Positions 1 to 12,599 of a DNA stretch of 64,000 nucleotides are shown one piece after another. Every line of letters starts with the position of its first letter. Within the stretch, counting starts at the first letter, position 1. The notes beneath the pieces were generated by a model that ran no database searches, had not been told where the DNA came from, and saw nothing but the letters and a program-made list of their open reading frames with translations. Location of the stretch: contig NC_064035.1 in NCBI RefSeq assembly GCF_932526225.1, positions 7,191,501 to 7,255,500 of the forward strand. Reading direction: 5' to 3'. The position numbers were made by a program, and so were the translations under genes. Source of the stretch: Nematostella vectensis. Lineage: Eukaryota; Cnidaria; Anthozoa; Actiniaria; Edwardsiidae.

Positions 1-1716
1 GATGAATCCATTGAGACAAAGGGTGTTCCTTGAACTCTCTCACAATTATTGATAGCACCTTGGCTAAAACTGGGTAAAACAAAACAAAAATGATTAAAAG
101 ATTTTAAAAAATATCAAATAGAAGAACCTGTGTGCCATGTTGTATCTAAGAAGGTTCATTTGCTTCAATAATCTTTATTTACTGAAGTTAAGGTTATATG
201 CAAAATTCTTTAGACAGTATAGGAGCATGGCTGTCAACCCAACTTGGACAGAAATCTTAAATATGTGGAAAAAAGCCCAAGAGAGCCAATGCAGGTGAAT
301 ACAGAGAATGTATGAACATTCTCACAAAAACTAGGCTGAGATGAGGTCCAAAATCTTGTGACACTCGCCTAATGCAAGAAATTGACAGCTATGTATGAGT
401 TAATTTTGAGGACTTAGAATGACACGGATTTTAAAATCACACCTGTATTTTACACTTATTTATAAAAAAAATTGCTGTCAGTGCAAATGGCAAATAGTGA
501 TTCCCAAATAGTAATTGTATTAACAAAATGATAGCTATGCATCTCTATAAATTTCACCAAATGCAGAAAAAAAAACATGCTTAGACTGTAAAATTTTCAA
601 ACCAAGGTCAATAATATTTGTTTTATTCATCAGAGTTTATTCCTACATTTACTTAGGATATTTCAGAGATGCCCAACTCTCCCACATTTTGCAGGCGACT
701 ATACTTATTTTAGCCTGATCTTAGAAGCCATGCCCAAAATGGATATTTCTGATAACTTTTAAAAATATGGAGGAGGAGGGAGGGGGGTGGGGAGGCACAT
801 ACCTCCAGTGCCCCACCCCTGCTGCGGCCCTGTTAAACCAGCATAATTAATCTCATCAAGTGTCAGATTCAAAATTAACCTCAAACCGCGAGTTATCACA
901 CAAAAAAACACCGAGAGTTGAATAACTGTCAATCTGGGAACCATATAAGTAGTCTTCATTCTAGAGAGATGATGTTTAGCTAGATTTTTAACGAGAATTG
1001 GCAGGAAACGAAATAATTCGAGAAGTGTTATTCAAGCTGGTGACAAGCGAACCGTGTTCGCGAATGTGAGCTGCACGGAAAATGTGCTTCTTAAAAATGC
1101 AAAATGCTCTAATGCAAAACAAAGCAATTGCTAAATAACCTTTGTGGTGGTGGCTTTCTGGTTAGCTGTTGCTGTAACGATGCGAATTTGGCGTTGAGAG
1201 CGCTGTATTGCCAAGGCTCCATTAGACGAACGGTCCCGTCACGAACGATCACGTTTCCCGAATGAACCGCAAAACGTTGCCTAAAACGATGTAGACACGA
1301 TGGCGACGCGGAACAATCTCCGGAGAATATTCGGATAAAGTTCGGAATATTGTCGTAGATGAATAGCCATATTCTATCTTTTATTTTTATTTTCTCCTGT
1401 CTTAGCCTGGATAAATTTATTTCCCATTTTCTTAATCTGAGGCTGGGAATTAAATTATACTAGAGTCAGCACTTCCTATACACTTTCTACGGTCTTGCTG
1501 AAAAATTCGAACCTCTTCCGGTGACGTCGAAATGAGTCCACTGCATCAGCTGCCAAATGGACCACGTGACCTGTCTGCTTCGCCAGACAGATCTAGACGG
1601 CAAAGCGACTTCATTTCATAGCACGAACTGCCTTCGCTCTGTTACCGCCGTTTGTGACCTGTTTTGACGAATTCTTTATTTTTTTAGCTAGTCAAGTATA
1701 TACAGAATATCTCAAC
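1..1716. other. No gene recognised; upstream flank of the receptor gene
   Basis: AT-rich sequence with no convincing coding exon on either strand. The last few hundred bases before 1717 must hold the promoter and 5' untranslated region of the receptor gene that follows, but I see no clear TATA box and cannot place the transcription start. Confidence 0.5.
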
Positions 1717-4700
1717 ATGGGTGCAAGGCTTATTTTGTGTCTTGTAGTGTTTTTAGGAGCGGCTTTCGTCACGGGTAAGTAAGTAAATAACTACAAGCTT
1801 CGAATCGATTTTTTGCGGACGCGCTTGTATTTTTACCTCAAATCATCGTCCATTGTCGGCAACCGTCGACCCGTTTCTTTTTCCAAATACCGGTAAATAT
1901 ACGAACGTATTGCGTGTGAAAAGCATGTAGTCTCTGCCGTATGGTCTCTGCTTTTTGCGCTCCATTCAATGGTCACATTTTGTAACTCCATTTTCAATGT
2001 TTATTACATACTAGTCGCTTACTACCAGAACAGAATGACAAATTGGAGGGACCATTTCTATTCTAGCGATTATTTTAATATTTCCTGCTCTTTTCCGATT
2101 AAAGTATAACTTATTCCAATGTTCTTCTTGGCGAGCTCAAGAGTGTACATTTTTATTATGTGCCCTGTTGTTATCTGGTTATATTCCACGATTTATAATG
2201 CTCCGAGTCTTTGTCTCCGGTAACACAGGAATTAAGTTTTCCATATTATTATATGTTAAAACAATGAACTCCTAGTGACCCAGATTTTAAAAAACGGCTA
2301 AAAGACTATGTCTCCCAATTTTTTTTCAAGCACTACATGTTGGTATTTTTCTAATTTGTACTTTTCTTTCAAATGCGACATAATATCGTAACCCTACTAT
2401 AATATTTTTATATTAACTTATATTGGGTGCTACAAGAAAGCGCGAAATCATAAGCAAAAAAAGAATATGCACTAGTCAATTGAAACCGTCACCCCCATGG
2501 TCCCAGGGAAGGGTGAGGGATTAGATTTTGACCCTGTACAAAACAGAGAAAAGCCCCCCCCCCCCTCGGGACAAAACTGCAGTCAAATGACCCTACCCCT
2601 CAGGATGCAAACTATAGACAACTACCCTTAAACAAGTCATCTAAAATAAGCCTTTATCTTTCAAAGCCAGTACACCTTAGCGAGCGCATTTGTGCCAATA
2701 ACTATGAAGATAACAGTTTTTTGATAAATAAAAAAAAACATCTTCATCTGGCGTTAGTTATCATTCATATTTGTTTTTGCACATTTCGTCATGCAGCTTG
2801 CCACATACTAGTACATGGAATTGTTTGCTAAAGAAGAAAAAGAGTCTCAACCCAGAAACTGACATGACTTTTGCAAAGTACATTTGTGACATTATTCACT
2901 TGTCCCCAAACCCCTAGGGTGGGGACAAGTTGAAAAGAGCCAATTCCACCACCCCCTCGGGACATATTCTCGTTCAAAAGTGCTATAAACCCCCACGTTA
3001 ACCACACACTTTCCCGGACTATGGGGGTTGGGGTTTCAAATGACTAGTGCATTATATTCACAATCCCTTATGTTGAGAGATGTATTTTGTCACCCGAACA
3101 ATACCTAAACTCAACAAAATCAAATGGATTATAAATGCTCATTTACAAACCTTTCAGCTATTGTTTCTTAGTATAGTAAATGCACTCATATACCATCACA
3201 AATCCTGCTATTTGATTGGCTCCTGTACTCACTACCTATTTAGCGATAGATAGTGAGTAGCAAAAATGGTGGCGTTTTGAGTATAAACATGATGCTATGC
3301 CCCTCATTGACTATGTATTGACTCTTAGAAAGCTCATAGTCTAATTGTTAATAGTATTTCTTTCAAATGCGACATAATATCGTTACCCTACTATAATATT
3401 TTTATATTAACTTATATTGGGTGCTACAAGAAAGCGCGAAATCATAAGCAAAAAAAAAATGGTGGCGTTTTGAGTATAAACATTATGCTATGCCCCTCAT
3501 TGACTATGTATTGACTCTTAGAAAGCTCATAGTCTAATTGTTAATAGTATTTAAAGGAACCATTAATTGAAAAAGAAAAGAATATGGCAAAACTACTTCA
3601 CTGAAATGTCTTTTATTGTAATGAATCAAACCAATGTGTTAGACATGAAAATAGTCCTATGAGTTAAGAAAGCTATTACTATATAGCTATTATTGATGTT
3701 TAGTATTTTACCAAATACACTGCATTCTCATAAGCACAGTTTTTTTTTACAAAAGAAAAAACATCTAGGGAACAGTGTTTTCAAAACTTAAAGCAAGTTC
3801 CAAAGGAGACCTAATCTTCTTATTGGTTTCTCCCTGAGGTTTCTCACTGGTGCTAAGAAATTAAACTCTTTCAATGTTACTGTCCTTTTCCTTTCCACAG
3901 ATCCTGTATCAAGCATGAAGCTGAACAGACAAATCACTTGCAAATGTGACTACTGCCAGGAAACAAACTCTACCTGTGTCACAAAAGGGGCGTGCCTGAC
4001 TATCCTACAGAGGGATAGTAGCACGGGTGAGGTCAAGAGGGGTCATGCATGTACATACAATCCCCCAGCGGACCGTCTAGTTTGCGAACCAGGGTATTCA
4101 ACGGAAAGACCCCACCAGTTATATCACTGCTGTTATTACAATATGTGTAATGTTGATACCAATGTTACATTACCAAGTGTCCCTCCAACAGATCCAGCTG
4201 AGGGTAAGACAACTTGACTCACTTTGTATCATTTCTATTATAAAATAAAAACCAGCAGCTCCACCTCTTTTTGTTACAATATAATAAATGTTCATTCTGA
4301 AACTTCTAGTCTCATCAAAAGTTTGCAACAAGACAAAGTCGCCATCTGTGCATCTTTTAAAGGACAGATGCTTTAGAAATGAGATCTTGTTTTATAAATT
4401 TTCTTACGTTACAATCTAGTTTTGGGGAGCGTGCGCATGCTGATGCCAAGCATGTTTAAAGTCGCATTTTCACCAGTTTACTTCCGGTCGATTACCTAAC
4501 AATATCCGATGATTTTTAATGGAAAATGCGAAAAATATTTCAAAATATTGAAAGCAGTGTGTCTATTGGAAGTTTCTTTGAAGATGGGATTGGTAATTCA
4601 GAGCAGATGGCCTGTTAAATATCTCGGATTCTAATAGATTCTTTTGTCTTTTAATGGTTGAGGTTTCCGTCGGACCTCTGGAAGTAAACTGGTGACAATG

Positions 4701-7700
4701 CGGCTTTAAGTATGTCCTCTAATAACACATGGACCCTTGACAAATCAAAGCACATGATTTACGAGTGTTGTTGTATAATGATTAATAACACTACTGTGCA
4801 GTATATCTGTCATTCAAAACAGACAAAAACCTCCATTCTCCTACACAGATTCTGTTTATTATTGTTATTAGTTTTATTATTGTTATTTTCATTATTTCTG
4901 TTGTTAATAATTGTTTTATCAATGAACTATAAATATTTTGAATCACTATAAGTATTTTGTTATATATTGCCACAGTTCGGCTCCTCTGTAAAATGCTCAC
5001 TTTATGAATATAAGTGCTTCCATTTAACAGAACATAATTTTGTGTCACAGGCAAGACATCTGGTAGAAGTGGAAGGCCTAGTACGGCGGAAGTTGTTGCT
5101 ATGATCGTTAGCCCTGTTCTAGTAATCTGCCTAGCTACTGTGAGCATAATTTACTGCTACCAAAAGCGCAACCCCCAACGCCAGTGCATTCTCAATGATG
5201 GAAGTGAGTCACCTGAAGAAGTCCTTATACCAGCTGGGAAGTCATTATGTGACCTGATAACAAATGCTGATATATCCACAGGTGAGAACTTTACCCTAAT
5301 CAGTATTAAGCCATCCTATATCCATGGAAAAAAAAGCATGTGGAAAAAAAATGTTCAAATAGGAACAACACATGAGTCAATAGTGCCCTAATTCCTTGTA
5401 ACCTAGAATCCACCCCTGTTGGGAAAACTAGAGGTAAAGCAAAAGCCTAAATTTCAGGCCCTCCAACCCTCTTCCCTATGAAGTACATTATAAAAATCAA
5501 GTTCAAACATTGTATTATCAATGTGCCATATTCAATGCAAATGCATACAGATGAAAATGAAACAATCGACTAGATTCATTTGCAAGCATTTGCATTGAAT
5601 ACAGCTCATGGATACTACGATGTTTGAAGGTAGCCTTAGGCTATATTTTTTTTATATTTTGTGTTATCTTTTAAGCTTATGGCTATTCCATTATCGTTGT
5701 CTGAGTGCAATTTCATTCGACAGGTTCTGGATCCGGCTTACCCTTGCTGGTTCAGCGGACAGTAGCCAGACAGATCACTCCAATAGAGCTGATAGGATCA
5801 GGTCGCTATGGCGATGTGTACAGGGGCCAGTGGAGAGGAGAGGATGTGGCCGTCAAGATCTTCTCATCCAGGGAGGAGTGCTCATGGTTCAGAGAGGCTC
5901 AGATCTATCAGACGGTCATGCTGAGGCATGAAAACATTCTAGGTATGAACAGTACTGACATTTTACCCTTTTTAAACATCCAAAAGTGATTATTAATGTG
6001 TACTATTTGTATAGTACATAGTAATGATTTAGTGTCTAGTTCTTTTAAACTCCTCTTGATGCTGGTTACTGTAGTTTAATAATAGTTTAAAAATAAGACG
6101 ATGTGCAGAGACATACTACAGTAGCTAGGAAAGGGGCATCAGGGGGGGGGGTAGTGGTGATGATGGTGATTGTGTTGATGGTGGTAATCGTAATGGTGAT
6201 TATGGTGATGGTAAAGATGGTGATGGTGTTGATTATAATGATGGTGATGGTGGTGGCTGCAGCAGTGGGATAACAATTGAGATGATGGTAGTAAGGATGG
6301 TGAGGGTGACAGCAGTGATGATACCGTAATTGTGACAATGGTCTTACTGATCATGCTGATGATGGAGAAAATAATTCCATTTCCGTAATAAAAACCATAA
6401 AAAATCAATTTATTCACATAGGAGAAAAACCTTTGTCTTTAGGTTTTATTGCAGCTGACAACAAAGACAACGGTGCTTGGACACAGCTATGGCTGATTAC
6501 CGACTACCATGCCAATGGCTCTCTTTATGACTACCTACAAAGGGTGACACTAGACATGAAATCAATGCTGAAGCTCACCATCTCTATTGCTAGTGGGCTG
6601 GCACATCTGCACATGGAGATTATTGGTACTCAGGGCAAGCCTGCCATTGCCCACAGGGATCTAAAGAGTAGAAACATCTTGGTAAAGGACAATGGTATGT
6701 TGTTACCACGCACATGCTTAAAAGTAATATAGAATGGCCTAGAATTGAAATATGTCATAAAGTTTAGTTTTGATTATTTGCCTACTGTACAGTACATGTC
6801 CCCTGATGGTTGACCTCCCGGAGATGGTAATTTAGTGGTCTTAAAATGTGGTTTGTGAGTGATAATGTTTTGTCTTATTGTAGATTTTTTTTTATCGAGA
6901 ACAAGTCCCTTGCTCTATTACAATCCTCAATGCGAGTGTTGTAGTCATATGAATGTCTTTAACCCTTTTGCTTATGCAATTCAACTTGCCTGGAGTCGAT
7001 GAATATCCACAATTTTTTTGGTGAGGAGAGGCAGTGCAGAAAAGCCACTTGGCTCCTTTGTCTCTTTTATCAAATAAATTACTTTACCTGACAGTTCTTT
7101 TAGGGACAGTCTTCGTAGATATGGCTCTACTAGGAACACAAATGCCCGTCAATGTACACCATGGAAATCTCCAGATTTATAATACCAAGTGCATAAGTTG
7201 TTAAGAATATTGTTTGTAAAATATGTTTTGGTAAAAAAAGACAGAATCCACCTAAAACACTGTATCCGAACTTGAATAATTAGGACAACATTTGTTTTGC
7301 AGGTACTTGTTGTATTGCTGACCTTGGTCTCGCAGTGTGCCATAACTCTGAGCAGGACACTCTTGATATTCCTTATGGCAACCGTGTTGGCACCAGACGC
7401 TATATGGCACCAGAGTTCCTGGAAGACAGTAACCAAGTGCGTAACTTCTGTGCATACAAACATGGTGATATCTACGCATTTGGTCTGGTACTCTGGGAGA
7501 TAACTCGAAGATGTATATGCAGTGACAAGTGTGAGGATTACCAGTTGCCTTACTTTGACAAGATCTGTGTCGACCCAAGCATTGAGGAAGTATGGAAAGT
7601 GGTCTGTTTGGAGAAGTACAGGCCTTCCCATCCCAACTACTGGTTGCAGGATCAGGTTAGTTTGCCATAACTGTAGGCTCCATTTATGTACATAATAGGG

Positions 7701-9129
7701 ACTTAAAGATGCAACAGTGTCAACTGTTTAGCCCCGTACTCGAAGTCGATCAAGTATTATTTACGATTCGTTTTACAGCTCACACCTTTTAGGTACAGTG
7801 AAGCGTGTTCGAATTGCTTTATGCAACTAATCCCTAGAAAATAAAAAAAACTTAATCGGAGCCGTTTCTACCTTTTATTAGGAATTATTTTACTTCGCTT
7901 ACTATTATATTTAAAGCGAAAACCCAGGAGTGTTCGTTTATAAATTTAGATCATTTTGTTAAAGTTAGCGAGATAGCGCAAAAATCTTGTTCGATGTTTC
8001 TGAGTTTACTTTACTAACCACGCAGGCAATCCTGATCATTCTATACTTAAAAAAGGGGCTAAGTCACGGATTAGAAAACGCCGAAATCAATCACTCGCAA
8101 AACGCTCAAGCTTATGAATATTCGGCGAGTTGATGCTATAGAGAAGAATATGCACGAGTCTCATGTACTCGCGAGTGGAGGTTATGTTACTCTAGACCTG
8201 TACTGTATGAGGGCATGGGTGATAAAAAAAACACTTAAACATTTGAAGATAAGTTTGAAATTACTTTCAAAAACTTTATACACCTATTTCAAATAAGGTT
8301 GCACCCAAGAATCCATGTGTTGTAACTGGCAGTGGTTCATGGGTAACATAATAAACGGATGAATCCTTGTATCTGAAAGCTATGTGAATGTTCATAACAA
8401 ATGTAAACAAGAATGTTAAAGTTATTGAAACCTGGTTTTGTATTTTTTTTACCCTTCATTTGGTTATTTATTCCATACCTATGAAGCACTGTAGGTTACG
8501 ATACACAGATTCTCCGATTGCAACCTTATTTGAAATAGGTGTATCCAAAAACAGACAAAAATTCACAAGAGCCTTTATTTCTACAATAGCCAGTTTATAC
8601 TTCAAGCAATCATGTCCTTGCTAGACTGCAATTCATGAATTTTCACATCATAGTTGGAATTCAATGGTTGGAATTTTTCAGACAGAATGGATTTTCACAT
8701 GCAGCATTTTAATTGGAAAAATTCCATTGCTTTCTACTGTCGCTGTGCTTATAGACGTATTCGTATCTTAAAGTACTTTAATTAGAATTTTCAGTTAGCC
8801 AAATCTGAAAGAGTCCATTAAACAGTACAGTTTCATTTTAATACTGAAAAATATTGACAATAAGGTATTTAAAACAATGACAAGAGCCAGGTTTCTAGAC
8901 CAATGTCCAGCTTACGTGATCCTTGGTTGAACTTGGTTGGTTTGAGAAATGAAGCCTGTGTGACTAAGCTATTGCGTGCTGTTATCTTCAGGTGATGATG
9001 AGAGTTGCTAAACTCATGCAGGAGTGTTGGCATCACAGTCCTGAAGCAAGACTTCCAGCCCTGCGCATTAAGAAAACTCTGCAGTCACTCTATACAGAAG
9101 AGTGCTCAGATCACTGTGTCAAAGCATAA
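1717..9129 (+). CDS. TGFBR1-like: TGF-beta/activin-class type I receptor serine/threonine kinase (ALK4/5/7-like), 7 exons
   Basis: Exons: 1717-1774, 3901-4203, 5051-5281, 5724-5942, 6443-6694, 7303-7655, 8992-9129. All junctions are GT-AG and in phase, giving 517 residues, normal for the family. Exon 1 encodes a hydrophobic signal peptide. Exon 2 is the cysteine-rich activin-receptor ectodomain, ending in the CC-x4-CN box (CCYYNMCN). Exon 3 carries the membrane helix (about residues 134-158). The GS box ([15 protein letters not shown]) spans the exon 3/4 junction at about 195-210. The kinase follows: glycine loop [12 protein letters not shown] lysine 242, HRDLK aspartate 343, DLG (not DFG, as usual in this family) aspartate 361, then APE. 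The L45 loop reads ADNKDNG, the activin/TGF-beta subtype that signals through Smad2/3 in known members; BMP-class receptors differ there. It should act at the plasma membrane, phosphorylated on the GS box by a type II receptor. Exact orthology is inferred. Confidence 0.93.
2362..2461 (+). repeat. Segment X, duplicated at 3358-3457
   Basis: About 100 bp (starting near TTTCAAATGCGACATAATAT and ending in an A run) that recurs almost identically about 1 kb downstream in the same intron. The first copy directly abuts the left end of the family A MITE. Confidence 0.8.
2467..3052. mobile_element. MITE-like element in receptor intron 1 (family A)
   Basis: The two ends are inverted copies of each other over about 40 bp with a few mismatches. 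The left end begins ATGCACTAGTCA and continues into a block containing CCCCCATGGTCC; the right end, read on the minus strand, has the same start and the matching CCCCCATAGTCC. There is no open reading frame inside, so it is non-autonomous. The left 345 bp recur inverted at 25274-25604. A target-site duplication was not resolved. Confidence 0.75.
3265..3552 (+). repeat. Y-X-Y' nested duplication in intron 1
   Basis: A roughly 93-bp segment Y (3265-3357, containing GGTGGCGTTTTGAGTATAAA) is repeated at 3460-3552, with the second copy of segment X lying between the two. Y copies differ at only one or two positions, so the event is recent. Confidence 0.8.
6137..6330 (+). repeat. GATGGT-type microsatellite, receptor intron 4
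   Basis: Imperfect trinucleotide and hexanucleotide repeat built from GAT, GGT and GTT, wholly intronic. Histidine/isoleucine-rich open frames on the opposite strand are artefacts of the repeat. Confidence 0.85.
8281..8541. mobile_element. MITE with 23-bp perfect terminal inverted repeats and TA duplication (family B, copy 1)
   Basis: Inverted ends CACCTATTTCAAATAAGG (extended to a 23-bp perfect match, 8281-8303 and 8519-8541) lie in receptor intron 6. Weaker inverted similarity extends another 35 bp inward on each side. Flanking TA dinucleotides at 8279-8280 and 8542-8543 fit a Tc1/mariner-type target-site duplication. There is no coding capacity. A related copy lies at 44464-44693. Confidence 0.85.
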
Positions 9130-9556
9130 CCGAGAAAAGGCTATCAGCTGTATGGGTCATGGTGGAGCCTCGAAGGGCTGTGTGAATGTCATCCCCTGAA
9201 ACCTAGGGGCAATGGAGCTGCAACAAATCATAACGGAGAAAAAGCTATCCGCTGTTTGGGTCATGGTGGAGCCTCGAAGTGCTGTGCGAAATTCCTCCCC
9301 TAAAACCTAGGGGCAAAGGAACTGCAACAAATCATAACTGAGAAAAGGCTATAAGCTGTTTGGGTCATTGTGGAGCCTCGAAAAACTGGGTGAAAGTCAT
9401 CCCCTGAAACCTAGGGGCAAAGGAACTGCAACAAATCATAACTGAGTAAAGGCTATTAGCTGTATGCGTCATGGTAGAACATTGAAGTGATGTGTGAAAG
9501 TCATCCCCTGAAACCTAGGGGCAATGGAGCTGCAACAAATCATAACTGAGAAAAGA
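9124..9556 (+). repeat. 104-bp tandem array starting at the receptor stop codon
   Basis: Four full units and the start of a fifth with an exact 104-bp period: the shared TAAC-GAG motif falls at 9127, 9231, 9335, 9439 and 9543. Unit 1 contains the receptor's TAA stop, so the array was copied from the end of the coding exon and makes up the proximal 3' untranslated region. Each unit has a short inverted repeat (CCCCT-x7-AGGGG; one unit reads CCCCTAAAACC), able to form a small hairpin in RNA. Confidence 0.9.
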
Positions 9557-10615
9557 TTGGCACCAACAAAGGAGGTCATCAGTGCCAATCAAAGTAAATA
9601 CTACCCCCTCCCCCTTCCCGGCAAGAGCTTGCCCCGGGGGCAGAGATCTTCTTGTGTCACCCTTTCACTTTGCTCCACTGATATGGGGTAAAGTATACAA
9701 GTGACACAGAAAGCTTTGTTAAGGAGAGTAGGTAAATACATTCCAAAAACGAAGTAGCATTAATAGGGGTAAGAACAAGATTACCAATACCCCTTTTAAA
9801 AGAAAATGTAAAAAAAAACTTCTGATCATTATGTGATTTCTTTGTGAAACCCTAGTATTTACCAAGAAATCATATAATGATTACTTGCATATCGTCTGTG
9901 TTAACTTCAAAATTAAAAAATAGAGAAAAGATGGAAGGAGGATTACAGTCTTCTAAAGGCGATTTTTATCACTTATACATAGCTTGATGATATTGTAAAG
10001 AACCAGAAACATGCCATCAGAAACTTAAGGTGAATGCACATTATTTTTATCTGTACCAATCCACCTTTTTTCACATTTTATGTAGTGCTTGATCTTTTTT
10101 TAGGCTTCCATTCCCCTCAAATTTCTAATGGTTTGTTGTTTTCTGTTTATCAGTTTTAGAGTTTTCTGTTTTGATCAGTTTTTTGTAGAATGCAAAGTGG
10201 GCTACCATGGCAACCAAAGACAACAGTGTTTGGAGTGTCAGCCTTCTGACTTCCTGTGGTACAAAGTTCACAGTTGTCAATGACAAACTTTTTAATAGAT
10301 ATGTCCTGATGCGATCACAAGAATTTCTCACCCATGCTGTCATCGGAAAGCATGTTTTTCACACTCTGTTTAGCAGTATTTTGATTAACAAGGTGACCCA
10401 CCTTGCGTTGTCAAAGATCTTAAGAAATAATTTATCTTTATATAAAGACATAGAAAATTGTATATCAAACAAATTAAAATGTTTTTGTTAAATGCTGCTG
10501 ACTATTGTTTTTATCTATGCACTGTTTGTGCACTTTTTGAATTTGTAAATTCTTTCCCATTTTGGTAGGAAGTTTGTTGCCAAGAAAACGTGCACGTTGT
10601 CACCCTTCTCATGTC

Positions 10616-10664
<49 letters not shown>

Positions 10665-11600
10665 GATTTAGGCACTGCCTAAAAGCGGAGCCAGCTTTAT
10701 TACCATATTCACATATGGAGAATCTTTGGGCAGTTTAGGGGTATGACCCCCTGAAGAATAGAGTTTCTAGACTAGAATTTCTTTTGAGGATAAAAAAAGG
10801 TCCATAATAACAACATCTGCTCGAGAATTCCCCAAACAAACACCGAGGTTTTCAAAACTCAATGAAGGCACAAAAAGAATGTTTTATTTCTTTTATAAAA
10901 TTATTTCTAATCCTACGCAAGACGCGCTCATGGCGTCATTCCAGTGCACGTCAGCGCGCGCGCAGAAAACTGTTTGAATAACTGGCTTCAAATTCCAACC
11001 AATATTTACCTCATCGTTCGGTGGTTCATCTGTTTGGAATAATTTTGCGATTTCTTATTCACCTGGGACACTTTTTCTCCCGTAGAATAATTTTTTTTAG
11101 TGTTAAAAGGTAAAGGTTCGTTCGTGGGCTAATAATAATAACAACAACAACAGTAATAATAATAAATCATTATTAAACATAAAGTGTTTGTGTCACGGAT
11201 TCTGTCAGGTACTAAGAATGGCTGCATAAGAGATTGTGAAGTGCGCTGCGTTCAAATGATCCAAGTCTTCTAATCTGCGTCCGAGCTACTCTCTGATGTT
11301 TGTATGCCTTTTTTTATGATGATGATGCCTTTAAGTTCGATGCCTTTCTGGCTGAGTTTAGCTTTCCCTAAGTCTATGGGTGCTGACGTTTTCTTCAGCC
11401 TCTCCTGACAGTGGCTCTATGGGCGATCCGCAAAATCTGTGGTATAGAGTTTGGAACAAGTTTATGCGAATGCTTCTTGGCAGCATTTTCCCTTCTACTG
11501 GATTCCTTTTTTCTTTCTTTTTTGCTCCTTTTTTTTTGGCCACTCCTTTCCTTTCTTCGATTGCAACACTGTCGCGGTTGAATCTGGGCACTTTTTAATT
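9557..11600. other. Intergenic, no gene recognised
   Basis: Probably the rest of the receptor 3' untranslated region followed by spacer. It includes an AAT microsatellite at 10617-10662 and a short AAT/AAC run near 11130-11165. The open frames here (for example 10207-10491) show no recognisable domain. Confidence 0.5.
10617..10662 (+). repeat. AAT microsatellite
   Basis: About 15 near-perfect copies of AAT. Confidence 0.95.
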
Positions 11601-11606
11601 TGTATG

Positions 11607-12190
11607 TGTATTTAATGAACACTCCCTAATAAACCATCTCGGGCGAGTTGTCGTTTTTAAACTCCGAGTTTAAATGATTCCGCGACAAAACTGAAGTCGT
11701 TCCGGATCGCAGTCGCACCGGTTCTCGCTCCTGATCGAAATTTCGTTCTGGTGCGAGAATTTACTCACATTTACTCGCGGTATCTTGTAAACGCGGATCG
11801 AAAGCTCAATCCGGGGCGAGATTGCCGGTCGAGCTGCCTGGAACGAGTAGCGCACGCGCATTGATCTCCAAATATCCAAGATGGCGGAATCGAGTAAAGG
11901 GAAAGAGCGAGTGCTGTCCTGAAGCAATGCAGTCAGGCATTTCGCCATGTAAACGTGGAACGAAACTCAAAGTCAACCCGGAACGAAACTCGATCCGGTA
12001 TCATGTAAACAGCCCCTAAATCTCGGGGCGAGTTGTCGTTTTTGCTTTACGCCCGTAATTTTATGGTACTAATAAACCAAATGTCGGGGCGAGTTGTCGT
12101 TTTTGCTTTACGCCCGTAATTGTTTGGTACTAATAAACCAAATCTCGGGGCGAGTTGTTGTTTTTGCTTTACGCCCCGTAATTTATCGGT
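11607..12190 (+). repeat. CTCGGGGCGAGTTGTCG repeat cluster, left side of satellite domain
   Basis: Units of about 61-62 bp, built around CTCGGGGCGAGTTGTCG followed by TTTTTGCTTTACGCCC and an ACTAATAAACC spacer, occur in tandem at about 12018-12185. A diverged unit lies at 11607-11660. The sequence between (about 11660-12015, with repeated ATGTAAAC and GAACGAAACTC motifs) looks like an insertion into a unit. The same family reappears at 17.4-18.9 kb. Confidence 0.85.
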
Positions 12191-12599
12191 ACATTAACTA
12201 CTTACTAACCGAGAGTGAGGTCATGCCAAAAAATATAAAACTGAGGCTTTGGCGTATCGACCGAGGCTTTGCTTTATATGGCTTTTTCAAATAAAAATGA
12301 CAATAACACAAATCAACTTTGGCTTTCGCGCGAATATCGATTAGTTTATCGATCGATTTCAAAAAGGCGGTAAAACAAGATTTTGTTTTAGCGAAATTCG
12401 TTCAACAGAAAAAAGCTCACAAAATGTCCCGCTCCGAAAACGGAAAAAGACGGCCCGCCAATTAAACATTTCTGTTTCTTCTGGGTGTTAGAATTCGCTA
12501 CTCGAATGTTCGCTGTCACTCGTTTTGCAGTTTGAATGTATGCTACATAAGCATAAGCGCAATTTAGCTAAGTTAAAATCGAGGATGACTGCGCGCTCC

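Noticed and set aside
759-959. Minus-strand 66-codon frame near the left edge
   Set aside because: Proline/glycine tail from a purine-rich tract, no domain, no splice support.
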